This document shows positions 18,653 to 27,885 of a stretch of DNA of 64,000 bases, piece by piece; the stretch's first letter is position 1, and each line of letters opens with the position of its first letter. Position numbers and translations under genes: made by a program. Source of the DNA: Nitrobacter winogradskyi Nb-255 (lineage in GTDB: Bacteria > Pseudomonadota > Alphaproteobacteria > Rhizobiales > Xanthobacteraceae); contig NC_007406.1 of the NCBI RefSeq assembly GCF_000012725.1, positions 648,001 through 712,000 of the forward strand, given 5' to 3'. The notes beneath the pieces are model-generated. The model did no database searches. It saw only the letters and a program-made list of their open reading frames with translations, and was not told the origin of the DNA.

Positions 18653-18681
18653 CAAGCCTTCCTGCGCCCGCAGGAGGCTTG
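18653..18681 (+). terminator. Probable terminator hairpin of clpB
   Basis: CAAGCCTTCCTGCG pairs with CGCAGGAGGCTTG with a single unpaired T. There is no long T-run after it, so it may be a weak or Rho-assisted end. Confidence 0.5.
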
Positions 18682-18951
18682 ACGCCGCCGTCACGCGAAT
18701 CTCATGAATGCTCCCAGTGCAATTCTAAAAAAGGCCGATATTGTGAAATAATCATTTCGTTCTGGCCGCTCATGGAAGGGTATTATTCTTTGTTCTCAAT
18801 AATGCTTGTTTTCTTTGGCGAACCAGCCCTATTCAAAGGGCCGAATTGTCGAAACGGATGCAGAGGCTTTCCATTTCGTGCGGCGTCTCGACCAGACCTG
18901 TGAAGTGTCAATCGCGGCGGCCGGCAGTTCGCTCCCGAGGTTTTGCTTGCG
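18682..18951. other. A+T-richer leader region upstream of cysJ
   Basis: No gene is supported here; the only frames are short and lack family features. The region is visibly richer in A and T (for example around 18720-18830) than the surrounding genes and likely holds the cysJI promoter and regulator sites. No operator can be named with confidence. Confidence 0.45.
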
Positions 18952-20793
18952 ATGACAAAATTGGAATTTCCAGGTTCAGCACTCACGACGGATCAGTGGA
19001 CGCAGGTCAACCAGCTCGCGACGTCTCTCAGTCATGAACAGGCGATCTGGATCAGCGGCTATTTCGCGGGTCTCAGCCATCGGGCCCGGGCTGGCGCTGC
19101 GGCCACGGAAATCGTGGAGCTTGCACCGCCTTCGCAGGTCGGCGCCGACGGCGCTGCTGCGACGCGGCTCCTGACGGTCCTGTTCGCAAGCGAGACCGGA
19201 AACAGCAAGACCCTCGCTAAAGCGCTGGTCGAAAAGGCCGCGGCCCAGGGAATCCAGGCGCGTCTCGCCGATATGGCTGAGTACAAGACGCGCGGCCTCA
19301 AGGACGAGCAGGATCTGCTCGTCATCACCAGCACTCACGGCGAGGGCGATGCCCCGCAGACCGCCGTCGGTTTCTTTGAATTTCTGGAGAGCCGCAAGGC
19401 TCCCAAGCTGCCGCAACTGCGTTACGCGGTGCTGGCGCTGGGCGATTCGACCTACGAGAAATACTGCGAGGCGGGCAAGCGGGTCGACCGGCGGCTCGAA
19501 GAACTGGGGGCGCAACGGCTCGCCGATCGTGTCGACTGCGATGTCGATTACGAGGATGCCGCCGATGCGTGGATCGCATCGGTCGTCACCAAGCTTGCGC
19601 CGGCCGCGCAGGCGCCTGCCTCCGCTCCGGGTGCATCGGCGGCGACGATGCGGAGCGGTGCGCCGTCGCCTGCGACATTCGATAAAAAGAATCCGTTTCA
19701 GGCCGCGGTCATCGACAATATCGTGCTGACGGGACGCGGATCGACCAAGGAAACGCGCCATATCGAGTTGTCGCTGGCGGATTCGGGTTTGACCTATCAG
19801 CCCGGCGATGCGCTCGGCGTGGTGCCGCGTAACGATCCGGCGCTGGTGGAAGCCATACTTGAGAAACTGTCGCTGTCCGCCGACGCTCCTGTCACGGTGA
19901 AGCAGGGTACGATAAGCCTTGGTGAGGCGCTGAGCGGCACATTCGAGATCACGGCGCTCACGCCGCGCTTTCTGGATCTTTGGTCCGAACTCACGGGCTC
20001 CGATGAACTGCAGGCGTTGCGCGCGCCCGATCAGAAGGAGGCGCGCGCGGCCTTCCAGCACAACTATCACATTCTGGATGTCATCGGCCGTTTTCCGGCC
20101 CCCGGCATCGATGCCGCGCGGCTCGTCGCGGGTCTCAGGCCGTTGCAGCCGCGGCTTTATTCGATCGCTTCGAGCCTTGCCGCCGCCCCGGACGAGGCGC
20201 ATCTTACGGTCAGCACGGTGCGCTATACGCTGCACGACCTGCCGCGCACCGGCGTCGCATCCGGCTATCTTGCCGCGCGTACCGAGGCGGACGCCACGGT
20301 TCCGGTCTACATCCAGTCCAACGATCACTTCCATCTGCCGGATGACGATGTGCCGATCCTGATGATCGGCGCGGGCACCGGCGTCGCGCCGTATCGTGCT
20401 TTCATGCAGGAGCGTGAAGCCAGCGGCGCATCCGGCCGGTCATGGCTGTTTTTCGGCGAACGCAATTTCCGCAGCGACTTCCTCTATCAGGTCGAGTGGC
20501 AGGAACTGCTCAAGAATGGCGTGCTGAGCCGGCTCGATCTGGCGTTCTCGCGGGATGCCGCGCCCAAGACCTATGTGCAGGATCGCCTGCGCCGCCAGGG
20601 CCGTGATGTTTACGCATGGCTCGAGGAAGGCGCGTATGTCTACGTCTGCGGCGACAGCGCCCACATGGCGCCTGACGTTCACGCGGCGTTGACCGAGATC
20701 GTCGCCGAACATGGCGGCCTCGATCGCGAGGAGGCGGGCGCCTATCTCTCGGCGCTGCAGCGTGATCGCCGTTATCGGCTCGACGTTTATTGA
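18952..20793 (+). CDS. cysJ: Sulfite reductase flavoprotein subunit
   Basis: 613 residues from ATG 18952 (TTG at 18943 possible). It carries electrons from NADPH through FAD and FMN to the CysI hemoprotein. After an N-terminal extension, the flavodoxin domain begins with LFASETGNSKTLAKAL (about residue 79). The FAD-binding block RLYSIASS is near residue 402 and the NADPH-binding block GAGTGVAPYRAFMQER near 470; the protein ends in an aromatic residue (DVY) as in the CysJ/P450-reductase family. cysI follows with its start 10 bases after this stop. Confidence 0.93.
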   Translation: MTKLEFPGSALTTDQWTQVNQLATSLSHEQAIWISGYFAGLSHRARAGAAATEIVELAPPSQVGADGAAATRLLTVLFASETGNSKTLAKALVEKAAAQGIQARLADMAEYKTRGLKDEQDLLVITSTHGEGDAPQTAVGFFEFLESRKAPKLPQLRYAVLALGDSTYEKYCEAGKRVDRRLEELGAQRLADRVDCDVDYEDAADAWIASVVTKLAPAAQAPASAPGASAATMRSGAPSPATFDKKNPFQAAVIDNIVLTGRGSTKETRHIELSLADSGLTYQPGDALGVVPRNDPALVEAILEKLSLSADAPVTVKQGTISLGEALSGTFEITALTPRFLDLWSELTGSDELQALRAPDQKEARAAFQHNYHILDVIGRFPAPGIDAARLVAGLRPLQPRLYSIASSLAAAPDEAHLTVSTVRYTLHDLPRTGVASGYLAARTEADATVPVYIQSNDHFHLPDDDVPILMIGAGTGVAPYRAFMQEREASGASGRSWLFFGERNFRSDFLYQVEWQELLKNGVLSRLDLAFSRDAAPKTYVQDRLRRQGRDVYAWLEEGAYVYVCGDSAHMAPDVHAALTEIVAEHGGLDREEAGAYLSALQRDRRYRLDVY

Positions 20794-20803
20794 GGCCAGT
20801 TTG

Positions 20804-22534
20804 GTGGACGCAAAGACACAACCCGATCGCAGCCGCGATGTCTCCCAGCCGCTCGACAAGCTCGGACCGGATGAAACGCTGAAGGCCAACAGCGACTATC
20901 TGCGTGGCACGATCAAGCAGAGTCTGGCCGACGAGATCACGTCGGCGGTGACGGCGAACGACGCCAAGCTGATGAAGTTCTTCGGAATTTATCAGCAGGA
21001 TGACCGGGATATCCGCGACGAGCGACGGCGTCAGAAGCTGGAGGCGGCGTTCTCGTTCATGGTGCGGGTGCGGCTGCCGGGCGGCGTGTGCAGTCCCGGC
21101 CAGTGGCTGAAACTCGACGAGCTGGCGCGCAACTACGCGGGCGACACGCTGCGGCTGACCACGCGCCAGACGTTCCAGTTCCATCGCGTTATGAAGCACA
21201 ACCTGCGCAGCCTGATCCAGGGGCTGCGCGATATCCTGCTCGACACCAGGGCGGCCTGCGGCGACGACACCCGTGGCGTCATGAGCACCGTCAATCCGGA
21301 CCTGTCGAAGCTGCACGCCGAGGTTTATGCGCTCGCCAAGCGAGCGAGCGACCATGCGGTGCACAGGACCGGCGCCTACAAGGAAATCTGGTACGAAGCC
21401 GAGCGCGAGCAAACCGATGGGCCGGAGGAGCCTTTCTACGGACGCACCTATATGCCGCGGAAGTTCAAGATCGGCTTCGCGATTCCGCCCAGCAACGATA
21501 TCGACGTCTACGGCCAGGATCTCGGCTTCATCGCCATCGCGCATCGCGGCAAGCTGAAGGGCTTCAACGTCGCCATCGGCGGCGGCCTTGGCCGGACCGA
21601 TCAGTCGCCGAAGACCTATCCGCGACTGGCCAGCGTGATCGGCTATATCGACGCGGACAAGCTGTTTCCGACAATCGACGCGGTGATGTCGGTCCAGCGC
21701 GATTACGGCGACCGTCTCGACCGCTTGCACGCTCGCTTCAAGTACACCATCGACGAAAAGGGCATCGACTGGATCAAGGCGGAAACCGAACGCCGTCTCG
21801 GTTTCGCACTCAAGCCCGAGCAGCCCTACACCTTCACCTCGAACGGTGATCCGCTCGGCTGGGTCAAGGGCGAGGATGGTCGCGAGCATTGCGCCCTGTT
21901 CATCCAGAACGGCCGCGTGATCAATACGCCGGACCATCCGATGATGGATGGCTTGCGGGCCATCGCGCAGGTCCACAAGGGTATGTTCCGCGTCACGCCG
22001 AACCAGAATCTCATCATTGCCGACATCGCCTCCAGGGATCGGCCCGAAATCGAGGCGCTGATGAAGGAATACGGGCTCGATCAATTTGAGACCCGCAGCG
22101 GCTTGCGCCTCAACTCGATGGCCTGCGTCGCGCTGCCGACATGCGGTCTGGCGATGGCCGAAAGCGAGCGCTATCTCCCGGATCTCCTCACCAAGATCGA
22201 GGCGATTCTCAACACTTACGGACTGACGGACGACCCGATCACCATCCGGATGACCGGATGCCCCAACGGCTGCGCGCGTCCCTATATCGCCGAGATCGGC
22301 CTCACCGGCCGCGCGCCCGGCAAGTACAATCTCTATCTCGGCGGCGGCTTCCACGGCGAGCGGCTCAACAAGATGTATCTGGAGAATGTCGGGGAGCCCG
22401 CGATTCTGGAGGCGCTCGACAAGACGCTCGGCCATTATGCCCGCGACCGCAAGCCCGGCGAGCACTTCGGCGATTTCGCCATTCGCGCCGGCTATGTCGT
22501 CGAGGTCAAGGAAGGGCGGTTCTTCAACGATTGA
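20804..22534 (+). CDS. cysI: Sulfite reductase hemoprotein subunit
   Basis: About 576 residues. Siroheme/[4Fe-4S] enzyme reducing sulfite to sulfide. The four cluster cysteines are in ACVALPTCG (C-x5-C) and TGCPNGCARPY (C-x3-C). The GTG at 20804 is taken as start because GAGG lies 8 bases upstream, where it overlaps the cysJ stop; TTG at 20801 is an alternative, and the frame further upstream is only cysJ shadow. cysJ and cysI form one operon. Confidence 0.94.
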   Translation: MDAKTQPDRSRDVSQPLDKLGPDETLKANSDYLRGTIKQSLADEITSAVTANDAKLMKFFGIYQQDDRDIRDERRRQKLEAAFSFMVRVRLPGGVCSPGQWLKLDELARNYAGDTLRLTTRQTFQFHRVMKHNLRSLIQGLRDILLDTRAACGDDTRGVMSTVNPDLSKLHAEVYALAKRASDHAVHRTGAYKEIWYEAEREQTDGPEEPFYGRTYMPRKFKIGFAIPPSNDIDVYGQDLGFIAIAHRGKLKGFNVAIGGGLGRTDQSPKTYPRLASVIGYIDADKLFPTIDAVMSVQRDYGDRLDRLHARFKYTIDEKGIDWIKAETERRLGFALKPEQPYTFTSNGDPLGWVKGEDGREHCALFIQNGRVINTPDHPMMDGLRAIAQVHKGMFRVTPNQNLIIADIASRDRPEIEALMKEYGLDQFETRSGLRLNSMACVALPTCGLAMAESERYLPDLLTKIEAILNTYGLTDDPITIRMTGCPNGCARPYIAEIGLTGRAPGKYNLYLGGGFHGERLNKMYLENVGEPAILEALDKTLGHYARDRKPGEHFGDFAIRAGYVVEVKEGRFFND

Positions 22535-22768
22535 GCTGGGGCCTGTGACTGGTTTCCGCGAACCGGCTTTTGTTCTCGAAGCGAGAAGATAGCGCTGTCC
22601 TATAACGACGCACACTCTTTGTGATCCATGCGCCGCGAACTGCGCCGGCGTTCCGGAATCGTTGTGTTTCGACGGAAGTGCTTTAAATAGGCCGAGACCG
22701 GCCGGCCGTGATATCCTGAACGGAATCGTCGCGGGTCCTCGCATTTTCATCGAAAGTCCACGAACGTT

Positions 22769-23953
22769 ATGTCCGAATCCATGAATCCGAGAACTGTCGC
22801 GGCCGCAAACGGCATCGCGGCGGAAGATACTTTCGGAGCGGTGACGCCGCCGATCTGTCTGTCGAGCACTTTCACCTGGCCCGGATTCGGGCGCAAGGGT
22901 CCGCACGATTATACCCGCACCAGTAATCCCACGCGGACGCTGCTGGCGGATACCCTCGCCAAGCTCGAGGGTGGGGCGGGCGCGGTGGTGGTGTCCTCGG
23001 GCATGGCGGCGATCGATCTGGTGCTGTCGCAACTCTCGAGCGACGATATCGTGATCGTGCCGCATGATTGTTACGGCGGCACTCACCGTCTGCTTCTGAA
23101 CCGCCGTGACCGGGGTCACTTCAAGGTGCGCTTTGTTGATCAGAACGATCAGGCGGCGCTGGCGTCCGCCTTGAAGGAAAAGCCCAGGCTCGTCCTGATC
23201 GAGACCCCGAGCAATCCCCTGATGCGCATCGTCGATATCCGGGCGATTGTCGCTCAGGCGAGAACGGTCGGCGCCAAGGTTGCCGTTGACAATACCTTTC
23301 TGTCGCCCGCGTTGCAGCGGCCGATCGCGCTGGGCGCCGATTTCGTCATTCATTCAACCACGAAGTATCTCAACGGCCATTCGGACATCGTCGGCGGCGC
23401 CGTGATCGCAGCCGATCCCGCTGACGTTGAGGCGTTGGAGACCTGGGCCAATATCGTTGGCACGACGGGAGCGCCGTTCGATTCCTTCCTGGCGCTTCGA
23501 GGCATCCGCACGCTGTTTCCCCGCGTGGAGTGCCAGCAACGCAATGCGCAAGCAGTTGCCGAGTTTCTCCTTTCTCATCCTCTTGTCGCCGCCTGTCACT
23601 ATCCGGGGCTGCCGTCGCATCCGGGGCATGCCGTCGCCAAAGCCCAGCAATCCGGCTTTGGCGCGATGCTCAGTTTCGAACTGAAAGGAGGCGAGGTGGA
23701 AGCTGGCCGCTTCGTCGAGGCGGTGCGGCTTTTCTGTTTCGCGGAATCGCTCGGCGGCACCGAGAGCCTGGTGGCTCACCCGGCCACGATGACCCATGCC
23801 GGAATGTCGGACGAGGCGCGCAAGGCCGCCGGGATCACCAGCGGTCTTATCCGGCTTTCGATCGGACTGGAGGATGCCGCTGATCTGATCGCCGATCTTG
23901 ATCAGGCTCTTGCCGCGATCGATCGATCGGTTCGATCAAAGGCGAGCGCCTGA
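22769..23953 (+). CDS. metB: Cys/Met-metabolism PLP enzyme (cystathionine gamma-synthase-like)
   Basis: 394 residues. Transsulfuration-family PLP enzyme; the Schiff-base lysine is in HSTTKYLNGHSD near residue 198 and substrate/PLP blocks include SSGMAAIDLVL and ETPSNPLM. It would use O-acylhomoserine and cysteine, or sulfide, and so link MetX with the sulfide made by CysJI. Cystathionine gamma-synthase, O-acylhomoserine sulfhydrylase and gamma-lyase activities cannot be separated by eye, so the symbol is provisional. It is preceded by 234 bases with no recognisable riboswitch. Confidence 0.83.
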   Translation: MSESMNPRTVAAANGIAAEDTFGAVTPPICLSSTFTWPGFGRKGPHDYTRTSNPTRTLLADTLAKLEGGAGAVVVSSGMAAIDLVLSQLSSDDIVIVPHDCYGGTHRLLLNRRDRGHFKVRFVDQNDQAALASALKEKPRLVLIETPSNPLMRIVDIRAIVAQARTVGAKVAVDNTFLSPALQRPIALGADFVIHSTTKYLNGHSDIVGGAVIAADPADVEALETWANIVGTTGAPFDSFLALRGIRTLFPRVECQQRNAQAVAEFLLSHPLVAACHYPGLPSHPGHAVAKAQQSGFGAMLSFELKGGEVEAGRFVEAVRLFCFAESLGGTESLVAHPATMTHAGMSDEARKAAGITSGLIRLSIGLEDAADLIADLDQALAAIDRSVRSKASA

Positions 23954-24036
23954 ATCGCGACGTCCGTCCTCAGGACAAACACGCAAGAAAAACGCGGAGC
24001 CGGTTGGCTCCGCGGCAGATCACTCGGACGCGAGCG

Positions 24037-24166
24037 GCGATATCGCATTTTCGAGCAAGGCATGACATCCTCGGGCTTGACCCTGGGACGGGCACCTGTT
24101 CTCCAGAAGAAAAGGCGCCTGATCAAAAAGAGGTCGCTCCTGATTGAATCAGAAGCGACTGCTTTT
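24037..24166. repeat. Dispersed repeat, inverted copy
   Basis: Read on the minus strand it has the family order: TTCTGATTCAATCAGG core, TTTTCTTCTGGAGAACAGG, the hinge GTCAAGCCCGAGGATG and GCTCGAAAATGCG. It lies between the convergent metB-like and BA14K genes. Confidence 0.6.
24133..24166. terminator. Bidirectional terminator between metB-like and BA14K genes
   Basis: GTCGCTCCTGATT and AATCAGAAGCGAC (24133-24159) form a stem with one mismatch. It is followed by GCTTTTT on the plus strand and preceded by AAAAAG, which gives a T-run on the minus strand. It suits two convergent genes. Confidence 0.65.
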
Positions 24167-24183
24167 TCCCTCGAATCGCGGCG

Positions 24184-24567
24184 TTATGGGCAGGGGTGAC
24201 GATAGCCGTCCGTGCCGAGATAGGTTCCGGACCTGGGGTCGTAGGAACGGAAGCGCTGCGCGCAATAGGCCATGTTCTGTTGCGCCGCCGCAGCAGCATT
24301 GGCCTGACCGGCTGCAATCGCGCCGCCGACAATGGCGCCAGCCGCCAGGCCGCCGATCAACGCTCCGGCGCCCCCTCCGTAACCCCGACCATAATACCCA
24401 GGGCCATAGTACCCGCGACGATAATACTGAACGGTTTCGATCGAGGACGGACCAGCCGTGCTCACGCCTGATTGAGCCATGAGCGGTGCCGCGGTCGCCG
24501 GAACGGAAAACGTGAGCGCAACGGAACCGGCGAACAGGGCCGTCAACAGAATTTTCGATCGCATCAT
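24184..24567 (-). CDS. BA14K family secreted protein
   Basis: 127 residues. A signal peptide (residues 1-27, ending ATA-APL) is followed by a Tyr/Gly-rich stretch, a glycine/alanine-rich hydrophobic segment (about 66-95) and the BA14K motif AYCAQRFRSYDPRSGTYLG near the C-terminus. BA14K proteins are small exported alphaproteobacterial proteins described as immunoreactive or lectin-like in Brucella; the role here is unknown. Three GTCAC-type repeats lie 62-116 bases upstream of the start. Confidence 0.88.
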   Translation of the reverse strand: MMRSKILLTALFAGSVALTFSVPATAAPLMAQSGVSTAGPSSIETVQYYRRGYYGPGYYGRGYGGGAGALIGGLAAGAIVGGAIAAGQANAAAAAQQNMAYCAQRFRSYDPRSGTYLGTDGYRHPCP

Positions 24568-24890
24568 TCAAGCTCCTCAACGGTGGGTATTATGGCCGAG
24601 ACATGACTCGAAGGGATTTGTTCAGAATGTCACGTGCTCAAAGTGTCACATGCTCGTGATGTTAAGCGTCACATGCTCGTGACGTTACAAGCCGGCGGGG
24701 CTCCGGGGTGCCTCGGGGTCCGTAATTTCATGTGACCGATCATTGCATTGTGTTAGTGCCCGAAGATCGCCTTACGGTTCATTTTCTTAGTTCGATGATG
24801 GCATGAAGGCAAGCTGGCCCGTTCGAGCGAATTCTCCGCGACGGCTTGCGTGGATCGTGCGCGATGCGGCCGTGCTGTCCGGATGAACCG
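24568..24890. other. Intergenic region upstream of BA14K gene
   Basis: These 323 bases lie between the BA14K start and the 3' end of the helicase gene. Apart from the GTCAC repeats at 24629-24683 I see no gene or structured RNA. Confidence 0.5.
24629..24683. promoter_or_regulatory. Tandem GTCACATGCTC operator-like repeats
   Basis: Three copies: GTCACGTGCTC (24629), GTCACATGCTC (24645) and GTCACATGCTC (24668). The last is also an inverted repeat, GTCAC-ATGCTC-GTGAC (24668-24683), and the second is nearly so (GTGAT). They lie 62-116 bases before the BA14K start, where an activator or repressor would bind. The protein that binds is unknown. Confidence 0.5.
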
Positions 24891-26000
24891 TTACACCACG
24901 ACGCTCAGCCGCTTTGCCGCGCGTGTGATGCCCGTGTACAGCCATCGCGCGCGGCTGTCCTGAAATGCGAAGCTCTCGTCGAACAGAACGACGTCGTCCC
25001 ATTGCGACCCCTGCGATTTATGCACCGTCAGGACGTAGCCGTAGTCGAACTCGTCGTAAGGTTTGCGCTGCTCCCACGGAATATCCTCGATGCCTCCGGC
25101 GAAGCAGTCCTGTCGTACCGAGACCTTCGTTACCTTGTGCGCAAACTCCTCATCGGGCGACAGCCGCATCGTGATGATCTTTGACCTTGAGACAGCGCGC
25201 GCCTTCACACGCCACAGTCCGCCGTTAAAGAGCGCCTTCTTGCGGTTGTTGCGCAGACAGACCAGCTTGTCGCCCGCCACCGGCAGCGGATCCTCGATGT
25301 TCTGCCGTTGCCGCATCCGCATGTTGTAGGCGCGACGGGTGTTGTTGCGCCCGACGAGCACCTGATCGGCATCCATCACGCGCGCGGGATCGAGTTCGCT
25401 GCGCGGCACCACCTCGCTTTCGCCGTAGCGGCCGATGTCGAGCTCGCGGCCCTCGCGTACATCCATGGACATGCGCACGATCGGGTCGTCCTTCGCCTGC
25501 CGGTGCACCTCGGTGAGCATCGCGTCCGGGGAGGCGTTGGTGAAGAAGCCGGCGCCCTGGATCGGCGGCAATTGCGCGGGATCGCCCAGCACGAGCAGAG
25601 GACAGTCGAACGACATCAGGTCGCGGCCCAGCTCCGCATCGACCATCGAGCATTCGTCGATCACGATCAGCCTGGCCTTCGAGGCGGGCGCGTCGTCCCA
25701 CAGTTCGAAGCTCGGCTGCTCCTCGCCGGATTCGCGGGTGCGGTAGATCAGCGAATGAATCGTCGATGCGCCCCCGCAGCCCTTGTTGCGCATCACCAGC
25801 GCGGCCTTGCCGGTGAAAGCCGCGAACTTGACCTCTCCATCGACGCCGTCAGCGATATGACGCGCCAGCGTGGTCTTGCCGGTTCCGGCATAGCCGAACA
25901 GGCGAAAGACGGCGGGCGTGCCGTTCCTGCCGGGTTTGGCTTTGAGCCAGTCGGCGACGGCTTTCAGCGCTGTATCCTGATGCGGCGTGAAGGAGGTCAT
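24891..26000 (-). CDS. Dda/RecD-like superfamily 1 DNA helicase
   Basis: 369 residues. Walker A GYAGTGKTT near residue 35, Walker B IVIDECSMVD near 110, then LGDPAQLPPIQG, and C-terminal motifs VLTVHKSQGSQWDDV and YTGITRA. This is the small RecD2/Dda-type helicase (AAA_30 plus UvrD_C_2), without RecD N-terminal domains. It likely unwinds DNA 5' to 3' in repair or replication restart. The gene is single; no partner nuclease genes are adjacent. Confidence 0.88.
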   Translation of the reverse strand: MTSFTPHQDTALKAVADWLKAKPGRNGTPAVFRLFGYAGTGKTTLARHIADGVDGEVKFAAFTGKAALVMRNKGCGGASTIHSLIYRTRESGEEQPSFELWDDAPASKARLIVIDECSMVDAELGRDLMSFDCPLLVLGDPAQLPPIQGAGFFTNASPDAMLTEVHRQAKDDPIVRMSMDVREGRELDIGRYGESEVVPRSELDPARVMDADQVLVGRNNTRRAYNMRMRQRQNIEDPLPVAGDKLVCLRNNRKKALFNGGLWRVKARAVSRSKIITMRLSPDEEFAHKVTKVSVRQDCFAGGIEDIPWEQRKPYDEFDYGYVLTVHKSQGSQWDDVVLFDESFAFQDSRARWLYTGITRAAKRLSVVV

Positions 26001-26112
26001 GATCTCGAAGCGTGGGGGAGCCGGCGGGGCGATGCCGCGACTCGCGATCTTCGAAAGCTAACCATTCGCGGAGCGAGCGCAAGGCGCCTTGCCCTGCTCT
26101 GCATTCGGATTG

Positions 26113-27492
26113 TCAGGCCGTCGCTATGAATGCGCGGTGGTCGCTGTTACCGGCGGGCGTGATCGCGATGCCGTCGTCGGCGTATTCGTTCAGCTTGTTG
26201 CGCAGGGTGCGGATCGAGATGCCGAGGATGTTGGCGGCATGAGTCCGGTTGCCGAGGCAATGCTTCAGCGTTTCAAGGATCAGGTCGCGCTCGACATTGG
26301 CGACGGTGCGGCCGACCAGCGCGCGCGTCACCTGCTCCGCGGCGAGCGTGGCATGGGCCACGGCCGGCGCGGTCCTGATGAGATCGAGACGGTCGCCCTC
26401 CGGCGTCAGGATGGCGTCGGCGCCGATTTCGTCGCCATTGGCCATCAGCACCGCGCGGTGGATGGTGTTTTCCAGCTCGCGGACATTACCCTGCCAGCGG
26501 TTGGCGCTCAGCACGCGCCGCGCGTCCGCCGAAAGCGGGCGTGCCGGCACGCCGTTGGCCGCGGCATATTTCCTGATGAAATGCTGCGCCAGTTCGATAA
26601 TGTCCGCGGGACGCTCGCGGAGCGGCGGTATCTTCAGGTTGACGACATTGAGGCGGAACAGCAGATCCTCGCGGAAGGTGCCCTGCCGCACGGCGTCCGC
26701 AAGGTTGCGGTTGGAGGTCGCGATGATGCGGATATCCACCGGCACCGGCCGGGCGCCGCCGACCCGGTCGATCACCCGTTCCTGGATCGCGCGCAGCAGC
26801 TTTGACTGAAGCCGGACGTCCATTTCGGATATTTCGTCGAGCAGCAGCGTGCCGCCGCTGGCCTCCTCGAATTTGCCGATCCGGCGCGCGATGGCCCCGG
26901 TGAACGCGCCTTTCTCATGGCCGAACAGTTCGGATTCCAGCAGGTGCTCGGGGATCGCCGCGCAGTTGATCGAGATGAACGGCCGTTTGGCCCGGTTCGA
27001 GCGCGCGTGAACATGGCGCGCCAGGACTTCCTTTCCGGTCCCGGATTCGCCGGTGATCATGACAGAAGCGTCGGAGCCTGCGATCTGCTGCGCCAGCTTG
27101 ATGACCCTGGCCATCGCCTCGTCGCGGTAGACCAGATCGCGGGAATCGTTCGCCACCGCGGCGAGGACCGCGGCGATCAGTTCCGGGTCCGGCGGCAGCG
27201 GGATGTATTCCTTGGCACCGGCGTGGATCGCCGCGACCGCCGCGCGCGCATCGCTGACGATGCCGCAGGCCACGATCGGAACGTGGATATGCTCCGCCTC
27301 GAGCCGGAGCACGAGGTCGCGGATATCGAGACCGACATCCACCAGCAGGAGATCGGCGCCCTTGCCGCCGCGCACCACCGCCATCGCCTGTTCGTTGCTC
27401 TCTGCGTGGGTGACGGAGGCGCCATTATCCATGGCGATCTTGGTGGCGGTCGTGAGCTGGCCTTTCAAGGAGCCAACAATGAGAAGCCGCAT
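26113..27492 (-). CDS. flbD: Sigma-54-dependent flagellar regulator FlbD
   Basis: 459 residues. An N-terminal receiver-like domain (1-115) is followed by a sigma-54 AAA+ domain with Walker A GESGTGKE (148-155) and GAFTGA (195-200), and a C-terminal Fis-type HTH (NRTHAANILGISIRTLRNKL). The receiver begins LLIVGSLKGQL and lacks the acidic pair needed for Mg-dependent phosphorylation, although D52 remains; Caulobacter FlbD is similar. It should activate late flagellar genes. It is the last gene of the fliF operon. Confidence 0.93.
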   Translation of the reverse strand: MRLLIVGSLKGQLTTATKIAMDNGASVTHAESNEQAMAVVRGGKGADLLLVDVGLDIRDLVLRLEAEHIHVPIVACGIVSDARAAVAAIHAGAKEYIPLPPDPELIAAVLAAVANDSRDLVYRDEAMARVIKLAQQIAGSDASVMITGESGTGKEVLARHVHARSNRAKRPFISINCAAIPEHLLESELFGHEKGAFTGAIARRIGKFEEASGGTLLLDEISEMDVRLQSKLLRAIQERVIDRVGGARPVPVDIRIIATSNRNLADAVRQGTFREDLLFRLNVVNLKIPPLRERPADIIELAQHFIRKYAAANGVPARPLSADARRVLSANRWQGNVRELENTIHRAVLMANGDEIGADAILTPEGDRLDLIRTAPAVAHATLAAEQVTRALVGRTVANVERDLILETLKHCLGNRTHAANILGISIRTLRNKLNEYADDGIAITPAGNSDHRAFIATA

Positions 27493-27534
27493 GATCTGCT
27501 CCTGTTAATATTCCCGTGCCCGTAGCGCTGGCGT

Positions 27535-27885
27535 TCAGGCTTTCTCGGCCTTGATGATTTCAGTCATGGTCACGCCGAGCTTGTCTTCCACGAGAACCAC
27601 CTCGCCGCGCGCCACGAGCCGGTTGTTGACGTAGATATCGATGGCTTCCCCGACCCGCCTGTCGAGTTCCAGAACGCTGCCGGGCCCGAGCTTGAGCAGC
27701 GCGCCGACATCCATCCTGGAGCGGCCTAGCACGGCGGATACCTGGACGGGCACGTCGAACACCGCCTCGAGGTCGGAGGCGACCCGCGAGACCTGCTCGT
27801 CCTCGCTGTATCCGACGTCGTCGATCGACGGCGCGTCGGCGGCGTTGAGGTCGGGAAGCGGAACCTGGGTGTCGTTATCGCTCAT
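27535..27885 (-). CDS. fliN: Flagellar switch protein FliN
   Basis: 116 residues with a C-terminal SPOA domain (about residues 38-112; the block VGALLKLGPGSVLELDRRVG is typical). It is a component of the flagellar C-ring and export apparatus. Its start overlaps the fliH-like stop by 11 bases, and flbD begins 42 bases after its end. Confidence 0.93.
   Translation of the reverse strand: MSDNDTQVPLPDLNAADAPSIDDVGYSEDEQVSRVASDLEAVFDVPVQVSAVLGRSRMDVGALLKLGPGSVLELDRRVGEAIDIYVNNRLVARGEVVLVEDKLGVTMTEIIKAEKA

Noticed and set aside
18679-18903. 74-codon frame upstream of cysJ
   Set aside because: A+T-rich promoter-like DNA, no ribosome site and no recognisable protein features.
22535-22768. Possible second SAM riboswitch before the metB-like gene
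   Set aside because: No SAM-I or SAM-II signature such as ATTTG...GCCACGTTAAA was found in the leader.
20510-23353. 947-codon minus-strand open frame opposite cysJ, cysI and metB-like genes
   Set aside because: Antisense shadow of three strongly recognised genes in GC-rich DNA; its translation is Arg/His/Asp-rich with no family features.
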